Assembly (NCBI GenBank): GCA_048772705.1
Contig: JBLWGC010000213.1
Location: forward strand, 124,001 to 188,000
DNA length: 64,000 bases
Direction: 5' to 3'
From: Leidyana gryllorum EB-2025a
Taxonomy: Eukaryota; Apicomplexa
The translations under genes were made by a program, and so were the position numbers. Below are positions 31,410 to 43,400 of this stretch, piece by piece (the first letter of the stretch is position 1; each line of letters opens with the position of its first letter). The notes below the pieces were generated by a model. That model did no database searches and was not told the DNA's origin. It worked only from the letters and a program-made list of their open reading frames with translations.

Positions 31410-34400
31410 TTATTTCAGGCCAACAGCTTTGGCAAAACCACCCCACACTGTCTGCTTCTTCTTATTCTTGCCAAGAATGTCCTTGGCATCGAACCCAGCT
31501 CCAGCAGCTGCTCCATCAGCGCCAGCGGCACCAGCAATCTCCGCAAACACATTCTCGACTCTGCAACGAACGCGCGCGCACGCACGCACATTGTGTGTCA
31601 AGTCGATTAATCAAAACTTACTCTCCGCGGGCTGTCGTTTCCTCTTCACCCGCAGCCGGACTCTGTACCGAGGCGACTGCCTTCTTTTTCTCCACCGTGT
31701 AGTTGCCGCCGAGTTGAGCCAGCAGCATGGGCTGTGTTCCCAGGAATGTCAGGAATTCGGCAACGTAATCAAAGATATTGACCAAATTCCCTCCGCCTCC
31801 CTCGCCGGCACCGGCCTCGTTCTCGCCTCCCCGGATTTTGCCGAATAGTCTCATCTTCTGTTGGTTGCCCTGCTCGCCCTCCAGCTCAATCATGGGATCC
31901 ACTTGTTGATCCTGCGCGAATTGTCGGATGGACATGAGGTCACGGCCCAATACATCGAGGTCCTCCATACTGTACTGGTGCCCCATATAGCCCAACTCGG
32001 TCAACAGCATCGCCCATCCCTGAGGTGTAAGACGACCAATGTTTCCGCCCGCCTCTGTTTTCACTTGATATTTACTCACCTTGATAAGTTCGTGGATGAT
32101 CGATTTGAGGATCTCTGTCCTATAGAGGTCTGGGGTGGCATCCACAAACTTCATCACTGTTTGGTGGAGCGATGCAACAATGTCTTCGAGATGTGGGCCG
32201 GACCGGAAAGAAGGCACATACAATTCTTCGAACAGATCGCAGCAAAAGTCAAAGTACACAATGCGCATAGCCGTCACGCGACACACTTCCCGCGCTCTGT
32301 GGAGGATTTGACCTCTGCATTGATCGACGGCACTGCTCAATTGCTGATTCCAGTTCTCGAGCCGTGCCGATTGACCCTCATCCACCATAAGATTTCGCTC
32401 ATTGACGTTGACTCGCCGACCACCAGCCTTCTCCAAAGCCTTGAGGATGTCTTGGTGTTTGGGATCCTGTTCCTTTGTTTGTGCTGCGGCTGTCGTTTCG
32501 ACCTCCCGCGACAGCTGGGGCAGCTGCTCAGCAAAGAAGTGCAGATTATGAAGTCTGGTGAGCCAGGCCGGTAGAGGGCTCTTGCTCAATGACTGGCCAA
32601 CGTTCATCAAATGGATGGCGAGCATCGGCCCGATGCGCGCTGCCAACTCTTTGAGCTCTTCACTAATCTTTATGTCGGCTCCAGCGTCCTTTTTCTTCTT
32701 CCGACTGCGCGAGGACGGGGCAACCGCCGCGGCAGTCTGTGTTGGAGCTCCCAGATCGCTGCCCACACTCTCCAATTGTCCGTCGTTCATACTGCGTTCC
32801 TCATCACTCATAAACTCTGCTCGGCTAAAGTCTGCTCCGAGTGCCAAATCGTCCTCGGCGGCACCCAGGAGGTCCAATGTAGCGATAGTTTCGTCTTCAT
32901 TGTTCTGTTTCTGCAGTGCCTGCAGTTGGTCGGCCAGATTGGGTTTGGACTTTTTGTTCTTCCCTTTCAGCAGGCCGCCCATATTCAAGAGTCCCTTCTT
33001 CTTTGGCATCGTGTGGGCAATCAGACCTTTGATACCGCTGACATCCACCCTCGGAATGGGGTTGGTCAAATGTTTGAAGGTGGTTGAGCACTTGGCCCCG
33101 AGGGTGGTCAGACGGGTGTCGGTGACAGAAGACTTGACGTAATCACCGAACATCCGGGTGAGACGTCCGAAGAACTGTATGAGAATCGGGAGAATCCACT
33201 CGATCGCCGCGTTGAACTCCCACACAGCATCGAGAATGTGGTGGATGAATTGGAAGAAGGTCACCAAAGCTGAGGAGTGCATCACCTCTGGGGGCGAGAC
33301 GGGTATCCAGTCCTCGGATTTGATACATCTGTTGAGCAGTGTATCGATATTCTTCAGTTTCTTGTTGAGGGCAGTTGCAACAGAACTGGCCAACGGTGCG
33401 CTTAGGGGCTCGACGTCTTCCAACAAGTGCTCAAACCGCGTTCCAAGTCGAACCTCTTTGACGAGGCGATCGAATTGGCTGAAACTGGCCACAATCTGAG
33501 CCGAGTTTGGCGGGAGGTCCTCTTCTGGCCAGAATGGAGAGGTTCGCAGATCGTCAAACATCAGTCTCAACTTCTCCTCGGCGGTGTGAACCTGCGTAAG
33601 GGTGGGGGTGAGCAAAGGTTCGACAGATTTCAATTCACACACAACTCACCACTATGAGGGCATGTTGGTTTCCGGGTAAGAGTGGTGACCAAACGGGTGT
33701 ATAATGTATAATCTCCGCTCTGAGCTCTGTTAGGAAAGTTGTGGTAGCGACAGAGAACTTTCCAATGACCTTCGACCACGCCTTCTCAATCTCCAACTTT
33801 TGATCTTCGGGCTCCTCATCAAAGTCGACCAATTTGTGCAGAAACCATCCGACCTCTTCGGTCGGCTGATGAATTGTTCGGATGGCGTCCTGGAAGAGTC
33901 GATCGAAGAGGTTTCGGACAGATGTGCAGATAAAGTAGCGGTACAGATCGTACTGGGCGATCGGCCCATAGAGGATCGATGGCAGATCCAACACGTTGAG
34001 AGGATTGACGTGGGGCGGTTGAGCTGCAAAGAGAGAAAGAGAGACAGCGCAGAGGTCGAAAAGGAAAGAAAGTGACTCACGTGGCTCGTCCACCGGCGTC
34101 AACACCAACATATCGCTGACCCTTTCGTACAAGTTGACGAGAGCGGGAAGAGTCTCGGATTCACAGTGTTGTCGATAGTCACTTAACACATTGAACATTT
34201 GCACTCGGAACTGATTAGTGAGTAACCGCCGCAGACACAGTTCGTTCATTATGCGTTCCACACGACTCGGCAGTAACAACGATACACCCTCGGGCTCGTC
34301 TCTGATGGTTTCGACGGGATACCATATGTGAGGTTCGGCTGCAATCTCGTTCAACTTGCTGTAGTCCAGGAGGCTAAAGTCCGGATCGTTCGCATGAGAG

Positions 34401-37400
34401 AACTTCTTTGCGGCCCCAGCGAGCTGACCGCCCGGTCCCTGAAGCACAGTGCCAGACTCACTTCGCGGCGCCACACCTTTGCCGCTCCGAAACTCGCCTC
34501 TCTTTTTGTTCAGACTATCTGCAGAATAAGTCGGGTGGCATTGCAACGAAGCGCGACACTAACCGAACAGATCCGTGGGTGTGGACTCGAGTAGACGCAG
34601 GGCTCGCAGTTGAGTCAAATTGGCCTCTGGACTCAGACTCGGTACACTGCGAGGGAGATGACTTGGACGTTGGAGTGACACCCGCCTATGGCTCACCTCA
34701 CATACGGCTCCACGCCGGCCGACGCGCTCTGAGGCCCGGCTTCGGAAACGGGGCTGAAGCGTGCGCCAGTGGCAACTGATGTGAGGAGCCAATTCTGAAA
34801 GTCGCAGCTCAATTGGCTCATTGTGGTGAGCATCTCTACGGCCACCATGAACTGAGGGGGTACAGCGGCGGGATCTGTTGCTGGGGCGTCTTTGTCATGG
34901 GAGGACCGGTGACTCGATATAGAGTCCTCCAAGTCGCCAATGTCAAATTCATCACCGCCTCCCCGTTTCTCCCCGGCCGCCGAGATGCCTTCTTCCCAGA
35001 TGGCTTTGATAAAGTATAACGCCATTGACTCTAATGTGGTGAGCGCGTAGGATACTTTGAGCCGGTTCCAGACGGAAGGATCATAGCCGTGTTGCATCAT
35101 ATGGGCAGCGATGATAACCGCCTGAACAGAGGGCGAAGCGTCCAGCAGCATCTTGTTGGCCGAGCGTTTATCGCACGCCAATTGACACATCTCGGAGAGC
35201 ACGTAGTGTTGAATGGGCAGTTCGTACTGCCAATAGACGTCGACAGCGCTGGCTTCCAGGACGGCTAATATGTCAAAGTTGCAGATCTCTGCTGTCCAAT
35301 TCTCGCCGTACAATACTCGTCCAGCGTCCTGTGGATTGTCGTCAGCCTGTCCCTCGTCGTCCTCCGAGTCGCCAAAGTCGCTGAGCTCCCTGTCCACCGA
35401 GAGGGTGTGGCGAAAATTGCCCCCCATAGCGGCCAATCGTTCGTCCTCGGCGGTCTGAAGGGCGCCACAATGGGTGGGGTCTGCTACAAGTTCGAGGAGG
35501 CCTACCGTATGTCTGATGCACTTGTCGAGCCCCGATATACAGCTGAGGAGAGCGATGAGTCGGAGGAAACCCTCGGCGTTTCTGTAGCCGTAGCCAATGT
35601 CATCGACCTCTGAGTCGGGCTGTGGGAGCTCTGTGGCCCGATAGGCCTGGAGATCAGCGGTGTACCGCGGTAACTCGACCGGCACATCAGTGTCCCGGTA
35701 GGAGTCTTTACCCCATCTGTTGGCCTGGAGGGCACCGAAGAGATCGTTGATTATGACAGTTGCCAGTTTGAGACAGTCGACCAGCTGTGTCAGGTTGCCT
35801 TGGAGGAAGCGATCGTCTTCGAGGTCCGGGGGAGGTATCTTGCAGCATACCACTTTGTGCCATTCTGCGCGTTTCACCCAGTCGTTCAGCCACGAGTACA
35901 TATTCTTCAGTTGCGGCATAAAGTGTACCAGCCTATCGATCTTCATCAAAACAGATACGCGAACAAAATGCAATTGCCGGAAGATCCATGCGCGGGCTGT
36001 GGACGTTCTGAGGGTGTTGACGAGCGACTCGTCTTGTTCGGCGCTGGCAGCGATCCAGCTACTATGGAGTCGTGAGACTCGGAAACGCACGTCGAGGGGT
36101 GAGAATCCCATAGTGTGAGACTCTTCTCCGAACTCGAGTCCGTGGGGAAGGAGCAATCCGGATATTATCGAATTGTCGTTTGCAGACAGTTGCAGTTTGA
36201 CTCTCCACGCTCGAATAAGACTCTTGAGCATCGCAACGTCTTGTTCGATCATGGCAGCCACTTGACTCTGTTGGGGTGACTCTGCCAATTTGCCGAGACT
36301 CGTGTCGTTCTGGGCGAAACGGGCCATATCGGCCGAAGCTGTGGCACTCGGGGGACTGCGGCCAAATCGCGGCTCAAGATCGTCCTCTGATAAGAAACCT
36401 TTCCAAAGCAAAGTGAGGGGATAGAAGCCAAGTGGTCAAGGGGAGGAGAGGGAACAGCAGACAGCAGTGTATACGCACCCGGGGCGGCCACGAGACTCGC
36501 GCGACGGTTCCGAGTTGGGGAAGAGAGCACGTCTACAGACGTTTAATTTCGACCGAACCCTCTCTACCGCCTTGCTGTATCTTACCCTGATTCTGGTTCA
36601 AGACGATCCCGTGTATATCCTGCGCGGGCAATCTCGCAACTTCCCGAGCGATCAATGCTTGACTCAATGTGTGATAGATAAGGAGAAGGGTTTCGTACGC
36701 AAACAACTTCCATTGACCCGCAGACACTGAAGGCGCGCCCCATTCCAGCGCGTTTGTAATCTGCGCGCGCGCATTGGAGGTGGGGTCCTCAAATCCAAAT
36801 TGCCGCCTACCGGGTGCAGAATGCCCACGTTGTGAGGCAGATTATAGGGCAGCTTGACGGTATACGCCTCAATGCCGTACTCCACATCGTACCCGCGGAA
36901 GTACGTCTCGGAGTCCCACGGCTGAGTCCGCACCACGTCCGGGATGTGCAGATTACGCAAAGCCCACAAGTACTCCTCCAGTCGTCGTTGAGATTCCAAC
37001 AACTTTTCCACAGTACGTTGAGTTGGAGTCTGCACAGCGGGAAATGATCGAGGGGGGACCAACGGAGACGGCGACAGAGACGGCGACAACAGAGACGGAG
37101 ACAGAGACGGAGACGGAGACAGAGACAGAGACGGAGACGTGAACTCACCCATTCAATGCTAAGTCGCGAAGGGAGCGCCGGCAGGAACTCCCGTATGGTA
37201 TCTGCAAACGGTCATTGTCGGAACACATCAGTCACGGCATACCTTGTTCTGGAGTACTGCTCTCAATGCTTGCCTCTTCCTCAGTCAAACCTTCGAGACT
37301 TCTGCTGTCACTGGGGATCCGGCGCTGCTGAGGTGGGCCTCCGACTCCCAGAGACTCTTGACTACCGGTCTTGTCGAAGGGCGGCTGGCCTTTCAGTGTA

Positions 37401-38707
37401 GTGAGCATACGATTGAATATGTTGTTCTTGGGGGGTGAGGTCGAAGATGCCAGGAGTGAGGGGGGGTGATCCAAGGAGTCTCGGAAGGAGTCCGAGCCAT
37501 TCAACTCTTGTGTTTGGGGGGATTTCGAAGCAGCCAGCGAGGGAAGGACGGCAGCGGGGGACGGGGCTGCTGGGCTTACGACGACTTCATCGCCTTCGTT
37601 TTCCCGCCCCCCGCGCTGAAAATGGAGCTCCGCTTCTTGTTTCAGGAGACTGTTCTCTTCCTGCAGTCTCTTATTCTCTGCTTCTCGCTGTTTGACCAGA
37701 TTCTTCAAGGACTGAACCGCTGCAGCCTGTTCTATATCGCCTCCGCCGTGTGATGCAGCCGCTTCTTTGGGTCCTTTGAGCCAAGAGATTTCGTCCAAGT
37801 TGAACGTTTCGACAGCATCACTGGTCCGCATATCGCCCACAGCCCCGAGAACCCGAGACAGCCAAGACTGGTTATCGTAGTATGGAGAGTACGAACTGAT
37901 CGTTGATCCAAATGCTATAAGCGGCTCTCCGCAACCTTGCAACACGCGGAACTGCATCCGGGCCATAGTGCGTATAGAATTACGGACAACATTTGTTCTC
38001 TCAGTTTCCAGACGATCGATACTTTCCATTGACGAGGCGGTAACAGCACTCACGGGGGCCGCTGTGTGCTCAGTGCTCCCGCAGTGCTGCGCCTGGAAGG
38101 CCTTCAGGTCATTCTGAGCTTGAGAGCGCATATCAGCCGCCCGTTTGACTCTCTGCTTCCCAGCATTGTACAAGTCGGCGTGGATGTCGTCTTTGAAGCG
38201 GCTCACATATTCCTCCAAACTCTTCGCAGCGGTGTTGTATTCCTGATCAGCCAACTCGAGCTTCTCCTCCAGCCGCTCCAGACGCCTTTGATACGCAGCA
38301 GAGCCCGAAGCCATGTTACTCTTCTTGCCAACGCCTAAGCTCGCGGCCACCCGCGCATACGGCTCCTCAACTTTACTCAGCGGTTTCACGATCTTATCGT
38401 GTGTGGTGGCTGCGACATTGTCCATCATCCGGGCCATTGCGGCCACAAACGTGTTTTCGCCCTCCCAGACATCCAGAACCGTCGATCGCTGGCCACTCGA
38501 AGAACGCGCTTTGTGTAACGCTGCATTGGAACGTTCCACCGCCGCACGCAACGCTTTCGCATAGGCAGCTTGGGCCTCAACAATCTCTGTATGGAACCGA
38601 CTCAGCGCCGATAAGGCTGTGTGGCCGAAACTAACTCTCTCCACCAGCTCAGCTACATGCTCTTGGCCCAGCTGAGCGAACTTCAGCCCGCCAGAGGAGG
38701 CGGCCAT
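31410..38707 (-). CDS. F-BAR domain fused to a giant helical, possibly MUN-like, protein
   Basis: Eleven exons give about 2,200 aa. Residues about 10-290 are an F-BAR domain (FAQLGQEHVAELVERVSFG, HTEIVEAQAAYAKALRAAVE, ENTFVAAMARMMDN), which senses or bends membranes. A short coiled coil and a Ser/Pro linker follow. Exon 1 ends in phase 1 at 37243. A 53-base exon (37201-37149, DTIREFLPALPSRLSIEW) has correct AG and GTGAGT borders and joins to TPTQRTVEKLLESQRRLEE at 37029 without a stop, so the two halves are one gene. The rest is an alpha-helical rod. Near the C-terminus, RCIKSEDWIPVSPPEVMHSS, LTRMFGDYVKSSV and LLTELGYMGHQYSMEDLDVL recall MUN/MHD regions of Munc13 and plant PATROL1; that part is tentative. 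It probably links membranes to vesicle docking. Confidence 0.75.
37064..37139. repeat. Hexanucleotide minisatellite, GAGACR units, within an intron
   Basis: Imperfect tandem GAGACG/GAGACA units run through this segment, inside the 119-base intron 37148-37030 of the F-BAR gene. On the minus strand they form a long pyrimidine-rich tract (TCTCTGTCTCCG) leading to the TGTGCAG acceptor, so the repeat may have grown from the polypyrimidine tract. Translated, the repeat gives a spurious Ser/Pro/Leu-rich open frame. Confidence 0.85.
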
Positions 38708-38741
38708 TCACTTTTGCCACTTTTTTCAGCGCTACACTATG

Positions 38742-40460
38742 CTAATCATCCTGATTCCAGCCCTCTTGGAAAGCCCCGACACCGTGCCGTCCTGGCACGT
38801 ACCGCCCTTTAGCGTAATCGGTGTACGCACACGGAAGCTCCTTTAGGCTGCGAAGGGGTTGCCCGGGGGGCTCTTTTCCCCATGTATCACCACTGTACGT
38901 CGCGTTTCGACGGAGCAAGAAAGCTTCGGGCAGACATCGACGCGCCGCTGTGAGAAGGAATGTTTCAGCAGTTTGAGAGTCGGGCAAGGACCAGACGAGC
39001 GCTCGTTGTGCATCGAGAAGTGCATTCAGCCGCCTCTGCATATCCACCCTCCCTTCCGGTGTCTCCCAGTCCGGCACATAGCGTTCGAGTGCCGCTACGG
39101 GGTCGGCCCGGAACTCCACCTCGGGGATTTGAATTATGATGTTGTCCCAATCCACCTCACAGCCAAAGGGCAGAACTTTGTCCAGGAGTCCGTCAGAGAT
39201 GGCTACGATCAAACTTCCGCTGTGTATCGAATCGTAGAGTCTGCTGCTGCTCCAATCGTCGCCCCGCACCATGAAGTGCCACTTTGATTTGAGTGCGTGT
39301 CTGACGTAAAAATCCGGATGATGCTCCATAACGCAGCCTTCGTAGGGCCCCTCTGGAGAACAGGGAGGTATGGAGGCGTCTTCGGGCGCGAGGGTCGTAA
39401 TTATGACATTGGGTGACTTGTAGTGAGCGATACCGGATAGAAGAGACCGTCGGGTTGCGTATCCTCCGCGGTGGTGCTCGTAGAAAGCCCTGCCAACGAA
39501 AAAGAAGGAATAAGGGCGGGCGGCCAGATAATCGTGAATTGAGACTTGATGTCGTCTCGCGGCGATCTCCGATGCATAGGGCTCCTCCGAAAATACTAGT
39601 AGCGTTGAGTACGGGGCGAGGATAGGACAAAAGGATTCCTCGAACGCCGCCATGAAGCGTCCCCATATCATTTTGGTCCACGTCTTCAACGTTGGATCTT
39701 TGCCTTTGTCTCGGAACCACCAGAAAATCTTGTAGTGGGTTCCCACAAAGATGTGATCGTTCCCTGAATATCGCTGGAAATAAGGTTCGCTCTCCAGTCG
39801 CTTGGTGACTTCCAGGATAAGCTCCCGTCCCCCCTCTTCTCCTCCACAGAGTCCCTCCAATGCTGCGCCCAGAAACACGGGGACGACAAACAGAATGGCC
39901 TCAGAAGGCTGCTGGACTCTCCATCGATGGTGTTCCAGCTGCGACTTGATGTAATATTCTCCCATGTGCCCGCCGCTTCCAAGTTTGCCTTCGAGTGAGA
40001 ATGAACATTTGTGCCAGAACGCCTCAAACTCCGGGCCTTCGTACATGAAGAACGGGACAGTGATCTCTAAATCGGCAATAACGGTCCTCTCTTGTTGTGA
40101 AAGCCACCAGACTTTGTCACCTTCTGCTCGTGGTACCATATTGCCAGCTTCCAGTGCCTGAATCGTCTTGGCCACTTCTCGGCGAAGATCGTGAAGCTGA
40201 GATCTGAGTTCATTGCGTAAAACTGCTTGGTTCCCACCCGGAGTGGATAATGACAAACGAGCCTCTCGCAACAGACGCACCAACTTGCCGACTTGGAGTG
40301 GGGCTGAGTAGAACGGGAAGAGATGGGAGCTACCCACCATCCCCCTCAGCGAAGTACGACTGGTCAGTTGAAACCCACATATGATGAGCAATAGAGTTGG
40401 TACCAACAAAAAGGTGACCAGTCTGGGCCGGGGTGGCCAGATTCGAGGATTGATCATCAA
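38742..40460 (-). CDS. Exostosin-family (GT47) type II membrane glycosyltransferase
   Basis: A single exon encodes 572 aa. A short basic cytosolic tail and a membrane anchor (RLVTFLLVPTLLLIICGF, residues about 18-35) give the type II topology expected of a Golgi enzyme. A stem with coiled-coil character leads to the catalytic part. The core shows exostosin features: FFMYEGPEFEAFW, EAILFVVPVFLGAALEG, DHIFVGTHYKIFW, SFFFVGRAFYEHHRGGYATR, then SKWHFMVRGDDWSSSRLYDS and SGSLIVAISDGLLDKVLPF. This last stretch corresponds to the family's C-terminal FCL-P-G...SxR-xD-xxxGC-PVV region. It would add a sugar to a glycan in the Golgi; donor and acceptor are unknown. It is intronless and ends 34 bases before the F-BAR gene start. 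Confidence 0.85.
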   Translation of the reverse strand: MMINPRIWPPRPRLVTFLLVPTLLLIICGFQLTSRTSLRGMVGSSHLFPFYSAPLQVGKLVRLLREARLSLSTPGGNQAVLRNELRSQLHDLRREVAKTIQALEAGNMVPRAEGDKVWWLSQQERTVIADLEITVPFFMYEGPEFEAFWHKCSFSLEGKLGSGGHMGEYYIKSQLEHHRWRVQQPSEAILFVVPVFLGAALEGLCGGEEGGRELILEVTKRLESEPYFQRYSGNDHIFVGTHYKIFWWFRDKGKDPTLKTWTKMIWGRFMAAFEESFCPILAPYSTLLVFSEEPYASEIAARRHQVSIHDYLAARPYSFFFVGRAFYEHHRGGYATRRSLLSGIAHYKSPNVIITTLAPEDASIPPCSPEGPYEGCVMEHHPDFYVRHALKSKWHFMVRGDDWSSSRLYDSIHSGSLIVAISDGLLDKVLPFGCEVDWDNIIIQIPEVEFRADPVAALERYVPDWETPEGRVDMQRRLNALLDAQRALVWSLPDSQTAETFLLTAARRCLPEAFLLRRNATYSGDTWGKEPPGQPLRSLKELPCAYTDYAKGRYVPGRHGVGAFQEGWNQDD

Positions 40461-40469
40461 TTTTTTCGG

Positions 40470-43400
40470 TTATCGTCGACTATGTGCACTTTTCATGGTT
40501 GTGTACCCTTCCGACAGATCCGCTCCTCGCAGATGAGGCGGCATCCGCGCCCCTCCTCCCAGACCTTCAGCCGCCTGCTGCCGTTGCTGATGGGCAAAGT
40601 ACTCCAGATCACTGTAGAATGAATAACTCGACCGACTGTCATCGGTCCTCCGCCCGCCACGTGGAGCTCCACCCAGCTGTGGGACCTCATTCGAGGGCAT
40701 GTTGCTCGGCAACTCGTTCGATGATATCACGGGGACCGCCTCCGCGCTCTCCGCACACGGAAACGCCGACGACACATTCCCGCCTGGGTGAATCATTCCT
40801 CCGTCCGTCACTTGAGTGGACGGGAAAGCCAAACCCTCTCCCGGCTTAGCCAAAAGAATCCCGGATTCCGCTTCCACCGCGTTTGGTGCGTCTCCATCAT
40901 CATCATCCTCACCACCAATGTGTGCTCCAGCGGCAGCCGCTGCCCGGGCCTGTTTCCTGGCGCGATGTCGGGCTCGCCCGCGAGTCTGCCAGTAGTAACC
41001 CCACACCGCAAAACCTGCTGTCACTCCAAACGCAACCGCCGCAACCAAAACAATGTAATCCCAGTCATCAATACCTTTGTCCTGCAGCAGCTCCGGCTCC
41101 TGAACTACGGCCTCCTGACAGTGCAGCGTTATATCGTCTCGAAGCTCGTAACTGGCATAGGCATCCTGAGTCACTGGCAGTGTCTTGGCGTAAGCGAGTT
41201 TGGTCAGCTCCACCTGACCCACTGTCCCCATCGCTTTGCCGTCCTCCAACATTTGACGGAGTGCTGTCTCCAACTTCACTTCCTGATTGGTCGCGCCGGC
41301 GGCAATTTTGGACAGAATCTGAATGATAGCCGTCGGGATCGATGCAAACACGTAGAGGTCGGTGTTGTCGAAACAAGCCACCTGTAGCGGCTCTGTGCCA
41401 TTTGCTCTCTCGAACCCTCGCTGACACTGAGCCTTCCACCAGGTGAACGCAGTCCCACTCGTCACATCCTTCATACCATAACGCATAGACGAACTCAGGG
41501 GATCCAGGCTCACACCTCCACACGTGGCATCGAACATGGTCACCTTACCGCACACCAAATGAATGTCCTCCCAGGCTCCATTCACACACTTTAATCGTTG
41601 ATTGGGACCGTTCTCGAGGGCTGTGTACCCAGCTGAACACGACACAGTCCGCACACTGTTGTGTTGTAACCCTGTGCCCGACGCCTGGTATACCCCGCTG
41701 TCTGGAAGCTCGAAGTCTTGACACTTCGGATGACAAGTCAGGAAATCGCTCCTGTCGACAGTCAGCCAACGTCCATTCGCACACACAACTCGCTGCTGAC
41801 TTCCTTCGTCGAAAGCCGACGCCGGTGCCAAGCCATCGCTGCAGTACAAAGTCAGTCGCTGTCCGTCATTCCCCGTGACTTTGACATCAAACGCATAATC
41901 GTTGTTGAAGTTAATCGCCTGACCAATCGGAGAGGTAAAGTTGAGCGGACATTTGGCCTTCTCAGCCTTCAGATGGCCCAAATCAAAGCTTCCAGCCACC
42001 GGCATCAAAGGATCACCGCCTCCATACGCTGTGTTAAGTACTCCCACACCCCGAACGGCCTCGAGCTGCTTGGACGAGAACTGTATCCCGGACACCACAG
42101 TGGCGGGGAGGTCTCCGAACTCGCCGTACCGATAGACGTTCTCATCGACGCTCTTGAAGTCTGGGGACACTTGGGTCTCAAAGACGGCTTCTGTATTGAC
42201 ACCCGACAGTCGACGTCCCTCTTCGTGTTGCGAGACCAGCATCTCACCGGGGTCCTCTGAGGCCATCACATCGAGGAAGTCCATCAGTAGGGGATCCAGG
42301 AGGATTCGCCAACTCTGAAAGGCGTCGCTGATTGTATCTGCCAGTTCGCCTGTGGCAGTAACGCTCTCCAACGTTTTGATGATTTCATCGGTGAAGAGGC
42401 CGGGATCTATGGTCAGCAGGATACGCGTGCCAGCGACGTCGGGCCAGGCTCTAAAGTCCTTGAAATCTGCGAACGCCAGAGCAAAGAGTTCCACCAGATA
42501 GCGTCTCAACATTCGACCCAAACGGACATATGGCTGATACTCCAATACTTTGTCGTTAAACAGATCAAACTTGAGAGATGGAGGGAAGTCAATGACATTG
42601 AGCCCCACTGGTCGGATGTCGGTTGGAAGCATCCAGTACAGAGCGTCGAAGGGGAGTGACTCAATGACAAACTCAAGCTCAACTATACGACGGCTCAGAC
42701 CGCGACTGCATGTCCGATCGACAAATAGATTGCACAAAACTTGAACGTAGTTACTCGAACGATCCGTGTTGTACCGATTGTAGGCGTCGATTGAGAAGTT
42801 GCCAGAGTTCTCAAAGATTCTACTCTGATATGTGGGAAACAGAAGCGCTCGGAGTGACTGGTGGAACTCTTCAGAGGCTTGAGCCACGAGTGGATGGGTG
42901 GTAAACTCCAGATCCATCAGTTCTTTAGTGATATCTATCCCAACGGCGTAACAGCAGCCATATTGAAGCAAAGCATCTGGGTGAAGAAGCACAAATGGAA
43001 TAATATTAGCTCAAACCATAACTTACCTCTAACTTTCATCCAGCAATTGCCCCGCCGTGGACATGATGTGAAATCTTGGTTCAGCGGATGGCACTCGTCA
43101 GATATCGGAACGCTTTCGCCCAACCGACGGAACAACTGTGTGAACATGTGAGGCATAAAACAATCGCGCCCATCATATCCACAGCTCTCTCGGAAACATC
43201 CGGCATCGCACAGCCCATCGTTAATGTAGTGTCTAGGACAGGCGTCCGTCTGAAAAAGAGATCGGAATCATGAGTGCGCACACACTCTTGACAAACACTC
43301 ACATTGCAAGTGGGCAAGGCTGCCAGAAGTTTGTTCTGATCCACAACGTTCACACTGGCGGGTTCCTGCAGAGCGGTAAGCAGTGGGCCGAAGAATTTGG

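Noticed and set aside
31861-32574. 237-codon plus-strand open frame
   Set aside because: Antisense shadow of the last large exon of the F-BAR fusion gene; no recognisable protein features.
36664-37152. Apparent separate gene start with a Ser/Pro/Leu-rich N-terminus just after the F-BAR frame
   Set aside because: The Ser/Pro repeat is the translation of the GAGACR minisatellite inside an intron with a clean GTGAGT donor and TGTGCAG acceptor; splicing joins the flanking exons in phase to the F-BAR gene.
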